A DNA stretch of 30,959 nt, taken from assembly GCA_003663525.1 (NCBI GenBank), contig QMUF01000001.1:1-30959 (forward strand), given 5' to 3'. This document shows, piece by piece, positions 1 through 7,724 of this stretch (positions within the stretch are counted from its first letter, which is position 1; each line of letters opens with the position of its first letter). Origin of the DNA: Thermococci archaeon (GTDB taxonomy: Archaea > Methanobacteriota_B > Thermococci > Thermococcales > Thermococcaceae). The notes below the pieces were generated by a model, which saw nothing but the letters and a program-made list of their open reading frames with translations, had not been told where the DNA came from and did not search any database. The translations under genes and the position numbers were made by a program.

Positions 1-28
1 GGTTTGAAGTATATAAACTTTATTTGCT

Positions 29-730
29 TTATTTTATATGTTCCTTTTTTATAAGGTTGTTCTTGTACGGACAAAGATCCTGAAAGAAGCATTCGTGGCA
101 TTTTGGGCCTATTGGTCTGCAAATACTTTTCCCGTGATCTACCATTGCGTGGTTTACATATATCCACAAGTCCTCCGGGATCAACTTTTTTAAATACTCC
201 TCAACTTTCTCTGGCGCAACTGTTGGAGGGGCTAAGCCTAAGCGTTTGCTTATTCTGTTCACGTGGGTATCAACAGGGATAGTTTGTTTTCCAAATCCGT
301 AAGCTAAGACAATGTTTGCGCACTTTCTTCCAATTCCTGGAAGTTTCATAAGTTCCTCAATTTTATCTGGGACTTTTCCACGATATTCTCTCAAAATTAT
401 CTGGGAAGTTCGGACTATCCATTCCCCTTTGGTTTTCCATAGACCAACACCATTGTTTCTTAAAAACTCTTGCATTTCTTCTACGGATGTATTGGCAATG
501 TTTTCAATATTCTTGTATTTTTTGAAGAGCACCTCCCATACCTTGTTTGTAACCTCATCTCTCATTCTTTGCGAGATTATACAGTGAATGAGTGTTTTAT
601 AGGGATCTCCAATTAGGAGTTTTTCTCTTTGATAGTGATTTATCAGGCGTTTCACTATCTCTTGGGCTCTCCTTTTCTTCTCTTCCCAGTTTTCTTCAAA
701 GGTGAATGATTGTGAGTTTTTTGCCGCCAT
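29..730 (-). CDS. nth: Endonuclease III, DNA glycosylase/AP lyase
   Basis: Base-excision repair enzyme that removes oxidised pyrimidines and cleaves the resulting abasic site. The 233-residue protein has the full family layout: a helix-hairpin-helix with LPGIGRK at residues 130-136 (K136 matches the catalytic lysine), the VDTHV segment with the catalytic aspartate at D154, and a C-terminal 4Fe-4S loop with C204, C211, C214 and C220 in the CX6CX2CX5C spacing. Length is normal for an archaeal Nth. The ATG at 730 is preceded by GGTGAT eight bases upstream. The first 35 bases overlap the end of the upstream gene, so the two are probably translated from one transcript. The first 20 residues or so are a charged extension. 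Identification is firm; exact lesion preference is not readable. Confidence 0.96.
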   Translation of the reverse strand: MAAKNSQSFTFEENWEEKKRRAQEIVKRLINHYQREKLLIGDPYKTLIHCIISQRMRDEVTNKVWEVLFKKYKNIENIANTSVEEMQEFLRNNGVGLWKTKGEWIVRTSQIILREYRGKVPDKIEELMKLPGIGRKCANIVLAYGFGKQTIPVDTHVNRISKRLGLAPPTVAPEKVEEYLKKLIPEDLWIYVNHAMVDHGKSICRPIGPKCHECFFQDLCPYKNNLIKKEHIK

Positions 731-1130
731 TATGGATCACCGTTATAATTCCATCTGAGATTTTGACCTCTTTGAGATTCTCGAACTCTTGATTAAAAAT
801 CTTATGTCCTTTTTGGTTTAAAATTAGAATACCATCTTCGAAAATTGTTACAATGCCTTTTTCAAATATATACACCTCTTGGATTTCTTCATCAAACTCA
901 AGGGTTAAGCTGAATATTTCTCTTTCAGTAAGTTCTATTCTAGTACCTTCGGTTATTTTCGTGACTTTTGGTTCACTGTAGATCACTTTAAATGGAAGAG
1001 GCTTCCCTAGGAGGTCTATTTCTATATTGCTCCCTTCCTTAATCTCTTTTCCCATAAGTTTTGCTTTTATAATTTCAATGAACTCTGGAGTTAGAGGAGT
1101 ATCGAAAAGAGGTTTTAACACAACCTTCAT
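696..1130 (-). CDS. Conserved hypothetical protein upstream of nth
   Basis: A 144-residue acidic protein with no signal peptide, membrane segment or motif I recognise. The second half alternates short strands with turns (for example EEIQEVYIFEKGIVTIF, then DGILILNQKG), which looks like a small beta-rich domain. A GTG at 1139 is in frame but lies inside the ribosome binding site; the ATG at 1130 sits nine bases after AGGTGAATG and is the better start. Its 3' end overlaps the start of nth by 35 bases, so the two genes probably form one transcript starting from the intergenic region shared with the divergent padR-like gene. No function can be assigned; a role in DNA repair would be only a guess from linkage. 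Confidence 0.75.
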   Translation of the reverse strand: MKVVLKPLFDTPLTPEFIEIIKAKLMGKEIKEGSNIEIDLLGKPLPFKVIYSEPKVTKITEGTRIELTEREIFSLTLEFDEEIQEVYIFEKGIVTIFEDGILILNQKGHKIFNQEFENLKEVKISDGIITVIHNGGKKLTIIHL

Positions 1131-1183
1131 TTCATTCACCTACTTTTTCTTCTCTTTTCTTGTAATAAGATTTTTGAATCATA

Positions 1184-1193
1184 ACATTTATAA
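1184..1193 (+). promoter_or_regulatory. TATA box of the PadR/ABC operon, near-symmetric
   Basis: ACATTTATAA lies about 30 bases before the ATG at 1221, which predicts a start of transcription near 1213 and a very short leader. The core TTATAA is self-complementary, so the same element could also serve the divergent gene starting at 1130. Confidence 0.6.
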
Positions 1194-1195
1194 CC

Positions 1196-1215
1196 GATAT
1201 GTCGTTAGACATATC
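1196..1215. promoter_or_regulatory. Perfect inverted repeat, probable PadR operator
   Basis: GATATGTC-GTTA-GACATATC is an exact 8-bp inverted repeat with a 4-bp spacer. It contains the ATGT and ACAT half-sites typical of PadR-family operators, though with 6 rather than the usual 8 bases between them. It sits between the TATA box and the PadR start codon, where a bound dimer would block transcription initiation. Autorepression by the adjacent PadR gene is an inference. Confidence 0.7.
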
Positions 1216-1220
1216 TGGTG

Positions 1221-1682
1221 ATGTATGTGGAAAGACCAAAATATAAGGGTCGCCTTAAATTGCTTATTCTTCACTTACTAGAAGAGGGCCCGCATCATGG
1301 TTATGGGATAATGGCAGAACTCGAAAGTCGATATGGGATCCCAAGTCCAAGCGCTGGATCTATATATCCAATTTTGTCAAGTTTGAAAAAACAAAGCCTG
1401 ATTGAAGTGGTTAGGGAAGACAAACGGGAAAAAAAGCTTTACCAAATAACAGATAAAGGGAGAGAATATCTTAAGAGCCACAAAGAAGAGGTTGAGGAGA
1501 CTATTAAAATGATAGAATCATTTAGAGAATTTGGGAATTTGGGAGGGAATAAACTCAAAGAAGCAATTAAGGAAGTTTTTATGGCCCTTCCATCACTCAC
1601 AGAGGAACAAAAAAAAGCACTTTCAGATGAGATTGAGGAATTTACGAGGAAAATTAGATTAATAATCTTGGGGGGGAAGTGA
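1221..1682 (+). CDS. PadR-family transcriptional regulator
   Basis: A 153-residue winged-helix repressor. The N-terminal part carries the PadR signature: LILHLLEEGPHHGYGI, the SAGSIYPILSSLKKQSLI recognition helix region and a wing around EDKREKKLYQITDKG. The rest is a charged helical dimerisation region. A GTG at 1218 is in frame, but the ATG at 1221 directly after CTGGTG is the likelier start. An exact inverted repeat lies just upstream, fitting autorepression. The gene is followed after one base by an ABC ATPase and then its membrane subunit. PadR plus ABC-2 efflux genes is a familiar arrangement (compare LmrR-type control of drug pumps), so it probably senses a hydrophobic toxic compound and relieves repression of the pump. 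The ligand is unknown. Confidence 0.92.
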   Translation: MYVERPKYKGRLKLLILHLLEEGPHHGYGIMAELESRYGIPSPSAGSIYPILSSLKKQSLIEVVREDKREKKLYQITDKGREYLKSHKEEVEETIKMIESFREFGNLGGNKLKEAIKEVFMALPSLTEEQKKALSDEIEEFTRKIRLIILGGK

Positions 1683-1683
1683 A

Positions 1684-2661
1684 ATGTATGCTATTGAAGT
1701 TGAAAATTTGGTAAAGAAATATGGGGATTTTGAAGCTGTTAAGGGTATCTCGTTTAAAGTAAATAGGGGAGAGATATTTGGATTTTTGGGCCCCAATGGA
1801 GCAGGTAAGACAACTACTGTTCATGTACTTACCACTCTCCTTAGATTAACCTCTGGAAAAGCCACTGTAGCGGGACACGATGTTGTAAAGGAGCCAATGG
1901 AGGTTAGGAAAAGGATTGGCATTGTATTTCAGGATCCTAGCTTGGATAGGGAGTTGACGGCTTATGAGAACATGTATATTCATGGAAGAATTTATGGGTT
2001 AACTGGAAATAAGCTGGAAGAAAAGATAGAAAGGCTCCTTAAATTTGTTGAATTATGGGAGTTCAGAGATAAACCCGTAAAGACGTTCAGTGGAGGTATG
2101 CAGAGGAGACTCGAAATAGCACGTTCACTTCTTCATGAGCCAGAAATCCTATTCTTAGACGAGCCTACAATAGGTCTTGATCCTCAAACAAGGGCTCACA
2201 TCTGGGATTACATCAAAGCAATGAAAGAGGAACACAACATGACGATTTTCCTAACCACACATTATATGGATGAGGCCGAGCAGCTAGCAGACAGAATTGC
2301 TATAATTGATCATGGTAAGATAATTGCGGAAGGAACGGCCAATGAGTTGAAAAAATTGGTTGGTAATGATGTAGTGTATCTTAAACTTGAAGCTCCAGAA
2401 GAAGTTAAATGCCTAAAAGCGGAGTTTATCAAGGGTTGTAAAATTCTAGCTGACGGAAAGGTGCAATTAGAAGTGGAAAATGCTGCAGAAGCTCTCCCAA
2501 AGCTCTTTACTTTGGTCCAGCACTTAGGAGTTAAAATTCTTGAGGTTACCTATCACAGGCCTACGCTTAATGATGTTTTCTTACACTTAACTGGAAGAGA
2601 GATAAGAGAAGAAAGTGGAGAAAATCCATTCAAGATAGTTCGCATGAGGGTGAGAAGGTGA
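1684..2661 (+). CDS. ABC-2 exporter ATP-binding protein, DrrA type
   Basis: ATPase subunit of an efflux ABC transporter. The 325-residue protein has Walker A GPNGAGKTT at 36-44, Q-loop Q83, signature FSGGM at 135-139, Walker B ILFLDEP at 155-161 and the switch histidine H193, all intact. Residues 225-325 form a C-terminal domain of the kind seen in DrrA/CcmA daunorubicin-resistance ATPases. It starts one base after the padR-like stop, and its TGA overlaps the ATG of the permease gene, so the three genes form one translationally coupled operon. The pump substrate cannot be read from the sequence; antibiotic or lipophilic compound export is the usual role of this class. Confidence 0.95.
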   Translation: MYAIEVENLVKKYGDFEAVKGISFKVNRGEIFGFLGPNGAGKTTTVHVLTTLLRLTSGKATVAGHDVVKEPMEVRKRIGIVFQDPSLDRELTAYENMYIHGRIYGLTGNKLEEKIERLLKFVELWEFRDKPVKTFSGGMQRRLEIARSLLHEPEILFLDEPTIGLDPQTRAHIWDYIKAMKEEHNMTIFLTTHYMDEAEQLADRIAIIDHGKIIAEGTANELKKLVGNDVVYLKLEAPEEVKCLKAEFIKGCKILADGKVQLEVENAAEALPKLFTLVQHLGVKILEVTYHRPTLNDVFLHLTGREIREESGENPFKIVRMRVRR

Positions 2662-3437
2662 TGAAAATGAGGGTGTTTATCACTATGATTTACAGGCAGA
2701 CAAAGCGCTTTTTTAGAGCAAGGTCAAGAGTAATGGGAATGATAATAAATCCTCTGATCTGGTTAGTGTTTTTTGGTCTTGGGTGGAGTAAAGTTTTCGA
2801 CAATCCCATGGCCAGGACTATATTTGGAGGGGTTGATTATCTCACTTTCCTAGCACCGGGTATATTTGCCATGACCATATTCAATCAGAGCTTTGTGAGC
2901 GGTGTAAGCGTTATATGGGATAAGCAATTTGGCTTTTTAAAGGAGGTGTTGGTAGCACCAGCTTCAAGAAAAGAAACTATTCTAGGGAGGTTAACAGGAG
3001 ATTCACTCCTCACAACAATCCAAGGCTTTATAATACTCCTATTGACATTCTTATTGGCAGAAAATCTTAAAATTTCCGGAATAATCCCTGCCCTTTTAAT
3101 AGGCTTTCTCTTGGCTATAGCGTTCTCTGGGTTTGGGACAAGTCTGGCCCTCAAAATGGAAAGTATGGAAGGATTTCAGATGATAATGATGGTTTTAATG
3201 TTGCCACTCACGTTCCTCAGCGGGGCCATATATCCAATAGAAGCTATGCCAAGCTGGATGAAGGCTTTGGCTTATATAAACCCACTAACCTATGCAGTGG
3301 ATGGAGCTCGCTATTATCTCGTAGGAGCAAATGTTACCAAGTTTTCCATAACAATTGACTGGGCAGTGTTGAGTCTCATTGCAGTTGTATTAGTCAGTCT
3401 TGCCATGGTGGAATTTGAAAAAGCGACTATTGATTGA
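2661..3437 (+). CDS. ABC-2 type exporter membrane subunit, DrrB type
   Basis: Integral membrane partner of the ATPase before it. The protein of about 258 residues has six hydrophobic segments in the ABC-2 pattern, including the conserved stretch LTFLSGAIYPIEAMPSWM ahead of the last pair of helices and a cytoplasmic loop with FLKEVLVAPASR. Start choice is open: GTG 2658, ATG 2661 (ATGA overlap with the ATPase stop) or ATG 2667, which has GGTGATGA just before it. The 3' end overlaps the end of the convergent pgk gene by 11 bases, so both coding ends share DNA and there is no room for a separate terminator between them. Confidence 0.93.
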   Translation: MKMRVFITMIYRQTKRFFRARSRVMGMIINPLIWLVFFGLGWSKVFDNPMARTIFGGVDYLTFLAPGIFAMTIFNQSFVSGVSVIWDKQFGFLKEVLVAPASRKETILGRLTGDSLLTTIQGFIILLLTFLLAENLKISGIIPALLIGFLLAIAFSGFGTSLALKMESMEGFQMIMMVLMLPLTFLSGAIYPIEAMPSWMKALAYINPLTYAVDGARYYLVGANVTKFSITIDWAVLSLIAVVLVSLAMVEFEKATID

Positions 3438-4668
3438 GTTCTTTTTTATTTTTGAATTTTTCGTAACTTATTTTCAAGGCCTGTAATACTGGAAGCGATT
3501 GTCCAGCAAAAAATGTCAACATAGCTCCTCCGCCCGTGCTTATATGAGAAATTCCTTTTATGTTGTATTGATATATGCTGGCTATGCTATGTCCCCCTCC
3601 CACTATAGAAAATGCTTTGCTCTCTCCTATTGCTTTAAATACTTCTATTGTGCCTTTAGCAAATTCTTCAATCTCAAATACTCCCATTGGGCCGTTGGCC
3701 ACTATTATACTTGCTTCTTTTAGGATCTCGCTATACTTTTCTATTGTTCTGCTTCCAATGTCCAAAATTGGCCTTTCATCAAATATCCATTTTTTGTCAC
3801 TTAGCAGGTCTATTTCTACTCTCTCTCCTTTGTATTCAACGGCAAAATCTATGGGGGTTCTTATATATGGATAAAATTCATTTAAAATATTTTCTGCTCG
3901 ATCTACAAGTTTTATTAATTCCCTTTCACCTAGAAAGTTAATATTGGCATTCCCTAAGTCAAACCCTTTAGCGAGAGTGAATATGTGTCCCACTAAACCT
4001 CCAGTTAAAATTAGATCTGCCTTCTCATTTCTTAGCACATTCTCTACAACGTTTAAGGAGTCTTCTACCTTAGCACCTCCAAGTACATAGATTTTAGGTC
4101 TTTCTAGGGTTTCATAGGCCCTTGTTAGGGCTTTTATTTCTTTTTCCATTAGGAAACCGGAGATCATGGGCCTCATTCTTGCAAATCCAACTAATGAAGG
4201 TTGAGATCGGTGAGCAGCAGCGAACGCCTCGTTTACAACATAGTCAATTAAGGGAGATAATTTTCTAACAAAATGCGTTCTCTCGCAATATTCCAGTGGT
4301 TTTTGTTTTGTTTCTTCTGCTGCAAATCTAAGGTTTTCGAGCATTAAAACTTCACTGGGCTTTAGGGCCTTTATGGCGTCTCTTGCACATTTTCCAAAAA
4401 TATCATCCACGTATTTTACTTTCACACCTAGGAGAGAACTCAAAATTTCAGCATGTTGCTCTGTGCTCAAATAATCTTCCTCATAGGGTTTGCTTTGGTG
4501 AGTACCAATTACCACTTTTGCTTTGTGCTCTAGCAGATATCGTATGGTATGCAGCACAGCTCTAAATCTGGCATCACTGATGATCTTCCCATCTTTTACA
4601 GGGGAATTAAGGTCTGCTCTGAGAAAAATGACCTTATCATGGTAATTGAAGTCCGATAACCTGAACAT
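3427..4668 (-). CDS. pgk: Phosphoglycerate kinase
   Basis: Interconverts 1,3-bisphosphoglycerate plus ADP with 3-phosphoglycerate plus ATP in the cytoplasm. The 413-residue protein has the family landmarks in order: the RADLNSP substrate loop near residue 18, the LENLRF segment, GGAKVEDSLNVVENVL near 200, GPMGVFE and GGGHS near the C-terminus for nucleotide binding. Length is typical for archaeal Pgk. The ATG at 4668 follows GGTGAGATC. In Thermococcales, GAPOR bypasses Pgk during glycolysis, so Pgk works mainly in gluconeogenesis. The promoter region holds a TATA box and a partial glycolytic-regulon motif (separate entry). The coding end overlaps the convergent permease gene by 11 bases. Confidence 0.98.
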   Translation of the reverse strand: MFRLSDFNYHDKVIFLRADLNSPVKDGKIISDARFRAVLHTIRYLLEHKAKVVIGTHQSKPYEEDYLSTEQHAEILSSLLGVKVKYVDDIFGKCARDAIKALKPSEVLMLENLRFAAEETKQKPLEYCERTHFVRKLSPLIDYVVNEAFAAAHRSQPSLVGFARMRPMISGFLMEKEIKALTRAYETLERPKIYVLGGAKVEDSLNVVENVLRNEKADLILTGGLVGHIFTLAKGFDLGNANINFLGERELIKLVDRAENILNEFYPYIRTPIDFAVEYKGERVEIDLLSDKKWIFDERPILDIGSRTIEKYSEILKEASIIVANGPMGVFEIEEFAKGTIEVFKAIGESKAFSIVGGGHSIASIYQYNIKGISHISTGGGAMLTFFAGQSLPVLQALKISYEKFKNKKELNQ

Positions 4669-4715
4669 GATCTCACCTGATTTTTGTAAATTTTGAGAAG
4701 TTAAAAGGTTATTCT

Positions 4716-4743
4716 AAACACTTATGGTGGTAATTTATTATAT
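4716..4743 (-). promoter_or_regulatory. pgk promoter with TGM-like site
   Basis: On the minus strand an AT-rich TATA-like element (4733-4743) is followed immediately by TACCAC-CATAA-GTGTTT (4716-4732). This matches the Thermococcales glycolytic motif TATCAC-N5-GTGATA at 9 of 12 defined positions with the right 5-base spacer. Lying downstream of the TATA box, it would be in the repressing position. Three mismatches make this tentative. Confidence 0.4.
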
Positions 4744-4813
4744 GAAAGCTTTGTCCTTCAGACGGGGGGAAGGTGGTTAACTAAGATATGAGAGAAGTGC
4801 ATGCCAAAAGGAA

Positions 4814-4822
4814 TTTATATTA
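4814..4822 (+). promoter_or_regulatory. TATA box of the Mrr/PepSY-like gene
   Basis: TTTATATTA is preceded by the purine-rich AAAAGGAA, a plausible BRE. It predicts a transcript start near 4843 and a leader of roughly 28 bases before the ATG at 4871. Confidence 0.6.
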
Positions 4823-4870
4823 TAACTACCTAACTTTTGTTAACTATGGAGAATAATCGGATGTGATATC

Positions 4871-7024
4871 ATGGAGTGGAGTTTAGAAATTTTACAAGAG
4901 GCCTCTCGGGAAATTCTAGTTGAAGCTTTGATAAATTTACTTGATCAAATGGGGTTTAACAATGTAGAGAAAATTGAGAACCCAGAAGAGTGGGGTGTAG
5001 AAATCTTGGCCCTCAGGGATGATCCCATTGCAGGGTTTGAGAAATATGTAGTGAAGATTAAGCATGAAGCTTTAGCCTCTTCTCAGGATATTGAATCATT
5101 TGGCGAGGCAATAATGAGATCTAAGGCAGATAAAGGGATATTTCTGGCAATACACGGCTTCACTAAAGACGCAAAACTTCTTGTGGGAAAAGAGTACAAG
5201 GGGAGGATGATTATATGGGATGGTGAAAAGTTTGTTGAGGAATTAAATGAGAGGGAAGTGCCAGTAAGTAAAGAGCTACTCGAAAAAATTGAGAGAAAAA
5301 GAGAGCAAGAAAAACTAGAAGAGAGACGGAAGGGGGCTTTGAAGGTAATCAAATTAGATGCTCCGCTTCTATACTCCTTTTCTGCTGATAAGGTCTTTGA
5401 TCAAATATCTTCTTTACTTGAAAGGAAATATAAGATAAAGAAAGAGGATATTCTTTTGAATGGGTTAACTTTAGAGGTTTTGACGGCATATATTTTTTCT
5501 TGGTCCTCTCAGATGGATGAGAACATGAAAGATAAGGCTTTAGTTCCATCTAGAGATGGGATATTACCCTTTGTGAGTAAGAATGATGGATTGGAGAAAA
5601 GAGTCTCTAAAGCACTTCTGGGGAGCGGTTCTGCCATTAAGGCAAGTGAGGTAAGGGTTGTTGAACCATTAACACCAAGTGAGGCAGTCTTACTTGTTAA
5701 ATCAAAACTTGCAGAGGATTTAAAAGTCTCTCAAAGTAGCATCATATTGCATTCCCGGAAAAAGATATATATTCCTCAAAAAGCGATGTTGGATTTGCAA
5801 GTTGGGGTAAATCTCGCAAAGGGAAGAGTGGATCTCAAGAGCAAAGAAGCTACTCTTGAAATAGAACCCCTTCCCAAAGGGAAACTACTTGAGATTGCCA
5901 GAGAAGAATGTAGAAACTTGCTTGGTGAGGATCTTGGGAATATCTCACTTAACATAAAGGATAATGTTGCTATAATAAATGGCCAAGTTAGCAGGTTCCT
6001 TTTTGGGGCAGCTGTTCATATATACAGCGGGAGAGTTTTAAAGAAAAAATCAAAGATGAAGAAAGATGCAATCCTTTCTGAGGTTTCTGATAGATATCCT
6101 GGGGGAAAAGTCATTTCTTTTACTGAAAAAGAGGGTAAAGCAATAATTGACGTATTAACTCCAGAAGGTATTGTGATTTTGGAGTTTAATTTAGAAAATG
6201 GAGAGTATAATATTAAGGCGGAACTCTTACATCCATACAATCTTGCAAAAACTGGAAAAGACCTTATTGAAAATAATTTTGATATAAAACATCTTAAGCT
6301 TGTTGACTTTAAGGTTATTAACCACAGAGACATAGAGTTGGTTCTAGAAAGCGAGGATGGGAAAGTTCTGTTAAAAGCCGATGGTAAAAGTGGGGATATC
6401 ATGGATTATTTTGTCGAGATTAGTCCGCAAAAAGCCAGAAAAATAATCTTGGAAAAATACTCTGGATGGCGAATAAAGAAAATAGAAGAGTTAAAAGATA
6501 ATTATAAAGCAGAATTAGAGAATGACAGACTCCTATTGAGAATTTCTCTTAGTAAAGATGGAAAGATACTGGAAGAGACTGATAAGCATCTAAAAGAGGA
6601 AGTTGCAAGGGAAATTGCAGAAAAATTCTTGGATGAGAAGGGCATAAGTGCGGAAATTAAAGAAATAAAGCTTGATACCAACTGGTGGGTTAGGTTTGCA
6701 GGTGAGGAAAGAGTTGGGAAGATTCTCATAGAAAGGATCTCTGGAAGAGTTTTAAAGAGTGAAATTTTCCTGACAGAAGCTGTGATTGAGGAGATGTATC
6801 AAAAACACGTACTGGAGAAGTTTAATGATAAAAATCTGAAAACAGAAACTATAATAGTTCACAAAGAAAAGGGATATGCAACTATAAAACTCTCTGGGAA
6901 TGAGGCTTTTTATTATGCAAAACTTGATCTAAGAACAGGAAAATTACTGGAGGAAGATACAGTACCCAACAAGGGTTTAATGGCAAAAATAAAGAAATTG
7001 CAGTTGGATGCAAAATATAAATAG
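4871..7024 (+). CDS. Mrr-like nuclease domain with PepSY-like repeat array
   Basis: A 717-residue protein, apparently cytoplasmic: no signal peptide or membrane helix. Residues 1-125 resemble the Mrr-type PD-(D/E)xK nuclease fold. WGVEILAL (E44) stands where Mrr has GxD, KYVVKIKH (K62, K64) where it has QxK, and DIESFGEA then DKGIFLAIHGFTKDA follow as in Mrr. Acid to Glu and Gln to Lys changes leave activity uncertain. Residues 137-155 are a charged, probably coiled-coil linker. From about 267 to 700 I see six or seven diverged units of 60-70 residues, each a helix, then strands, then a closing turn like IYSGRVLKKK (386), LSKDGKILEE (560), ISGRVLKSE (623), LRTGKLLEE (687). These resemble PepSY domains. 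The gene stands alone and faces another unknown gene four bases away. Function unknown; DNA binding or cleavage is inference from the N-terminus. Confidence 0.8.
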   Translation: MEWSLEILQEASREILVEALINLLDQMGFNNVEKIENPEEWGVEILALRDDPIAGFEKYVVKIKHEALASSQDIESFGEAIMRSKADKGIFLAIHGFTKDAKLLVGKEYKGRMIIWDGEKFVEELNEREVPVSKELLEKIERKREQEKLEERRKGALKVIKLDAPLLYSFSADKVFDQISSLLERKYKIKKEDILLNGLTLEVLTAYIFSWSSQMDENMKDKALVPSRDGILPFVSKNDGLEKRVSKALLGSGSAIKASEVRVVEPLTPSEAVLLVKSKLAEDLKVSQSSIILHSRKKIYIPQKAMLDLQVGVNLAKGRVDLKSKEATLEIEPLPKGKLLEIAREECRNLLGEDLGNISLNIKDNVAIINGQVSRFLFGAAVHIYSGRVLKKKSKMKKDAILSEVSDRYPGGKVISFTEKEGKAIIDVLTPEGIVILEFNLENGEYNIKAELLHPYNLAKTGKDLIENNFDIKHLKLVDFKVINHRDIELVLESEDGKVLLKADGKSGDIMDYFVEISPQKARKIILEKYSGWRIKKIEELKDNYKAELENDRLLLRISLSKDGKILEETDKHLKEEVAREIAEKFLDEKGISAEIKEIKLDTNWWVRFAGEERVGKILIERISGRVLKSEIFLTEAVIEEMYQKHVLEKFNDKNLKTETIIVHKEKGYATIKLSGNEAFYYAKLDLRTGKLLEEDTVPNKGLMAKIKKLQLDAKYK

Positions 7025-7028
7025 GTGA

Positions 7029-7640
7029 TCAAGTCATTAAAAGGCTCTCAATGAGCTTTATGGCCTCTACTATTTTTGTTTCTGGGATTTCTTCTTCCGG
7101 TAATTCTAGATTAATCACGAGTCTCTCCTCTTGTCTTTCGTCATCTAGGCCGTATACTTCAAGTTCTTCGATATCCACATCTTCGAAAAAATTCTCTATT
7201 TCTGGTCCTATGACTTTTTTGTCATTCCCATAGACTTCCACTCTTATCAGATCATCTTTGGATGAGGCCATAACTGCTATTTCATAATCTCCAATTTTCT
7301 TTGTGAATTTTATCATATTGCCATACCCTAGAACTTCTTCATTAAAACCAAGTTTTTTCATAACACTCCTCATTCTCTCAATCTTAGCTTTTATCCTGTT
7401 TAACAGTCTATCTCTCAACTTATAACTCTCTTCCAAGGCCCTTTTTATACCTTCACTCGCCTTTTCAACCTCTCCTTCCCATATTCCAATCAGTTTTATA
7501 CCAGAAGAAGTTGGCCGGAGTTCAATCTTCAAATTTTCTATATCAAAATCCTTCAAATCTTCAATTCTAAGTTCGCTAATACTGAGGATATCAAATTCGA
7601 TTCGAACTAGATTTCCAAAGGCTTTTCCTCTAAATTTCAA
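7029..7640 (-). CDS. Conserved hypothetical protein with TTG start
   Basis: A 203-residue, strongly charged protein with no membrane segment. It mixes strands and helices; residues 60-95 form a long charged helix and the acidic C-terminus ends in LPEEEIPETKIVEAIKLIESLL. I do not recognise a family. The start appears to be TTG at 7640, eight bases after GGTGAT; the only nearby ATG, inside the ribosome binding site, leads to an early stop. A TATA box (7672-7682) and an exact inverted repeat (7685-7701) lie upstream. The stop codon is four bases from that of the convergent Mrr/PepSY-like gene, so read-through of either would be antisense to the other. A functional link between the two is not shown. 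Confidence 0.75.
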   Translation of the reverse strand: MKFRGKAFGNLVRIEFDILSISELRIEDLKDFDIENLKIELRPTSSGIKLIGIWEGEVEKASEGIKRALEESYKLRDRLLNRIKAKIERMRSVMKKLGFNEEVLGYGNMIKFTKKIGDYEIAVMASSKDDLIRVEVYGNDKKVIGPEIENFFEDVDIEELEVYGLDDERQEERLVINLELPEEEIPETKIVEAIKLIESLLMT

Positions 7641-7671
7641 AGGGCATCACCCTAAGAGGGGGAAGTTGAGG

Positions 7672-7682
7672 GTGTTTAAAAA
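7672..7682 (-). promoter_or_regulatory. TATA box of the 203-residue protein gene
   Basis: Minus-strand GGTTTTTAAAC gives a TATA core about 25 bases before a predicted transcript start near 7651, with a leader of about 11 bases to the TTG at 7640. Confidence 0.55.
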
Positions 7683-7684
7683 CC

Positions 7685-7701
7685 CTTCTATGTAATAGAA
7701 G
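7685..7701. repeat. Exact 7-bp inverted repeat between minus-strand genes
   Basis: CTTCTAT-GTA-ATAGAAG is a perfect hairpin-capable repeat. It lies after the stop of the metallophosphoesterase gene and directly upstream of the TATA box of the next minus-strand gene. It could be an upstream activator or operator site, or part of the phosphoesterase terminator. AT-rich stem and no flanking T-tract make the terminator reading weaker. Confidence 0.5.
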
Positions 7702-7724
7702 AAAAAGTACAAAAAATAAAGAAT

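Noticed and set aside
1684..3437. Reading the PadR-linked ABC genes as a sodium or lipid exporter
   Set aside because: Only the general ABC-2/DrrAB layout is visible; nothing in the sequence fixes the substrate.
4788..4856. 22-codon frame upstream of the Mrr/PepSY-like gene
   Set aside because: No ribosome site, it contains the TATA box of the next gene, and it is too short to support.
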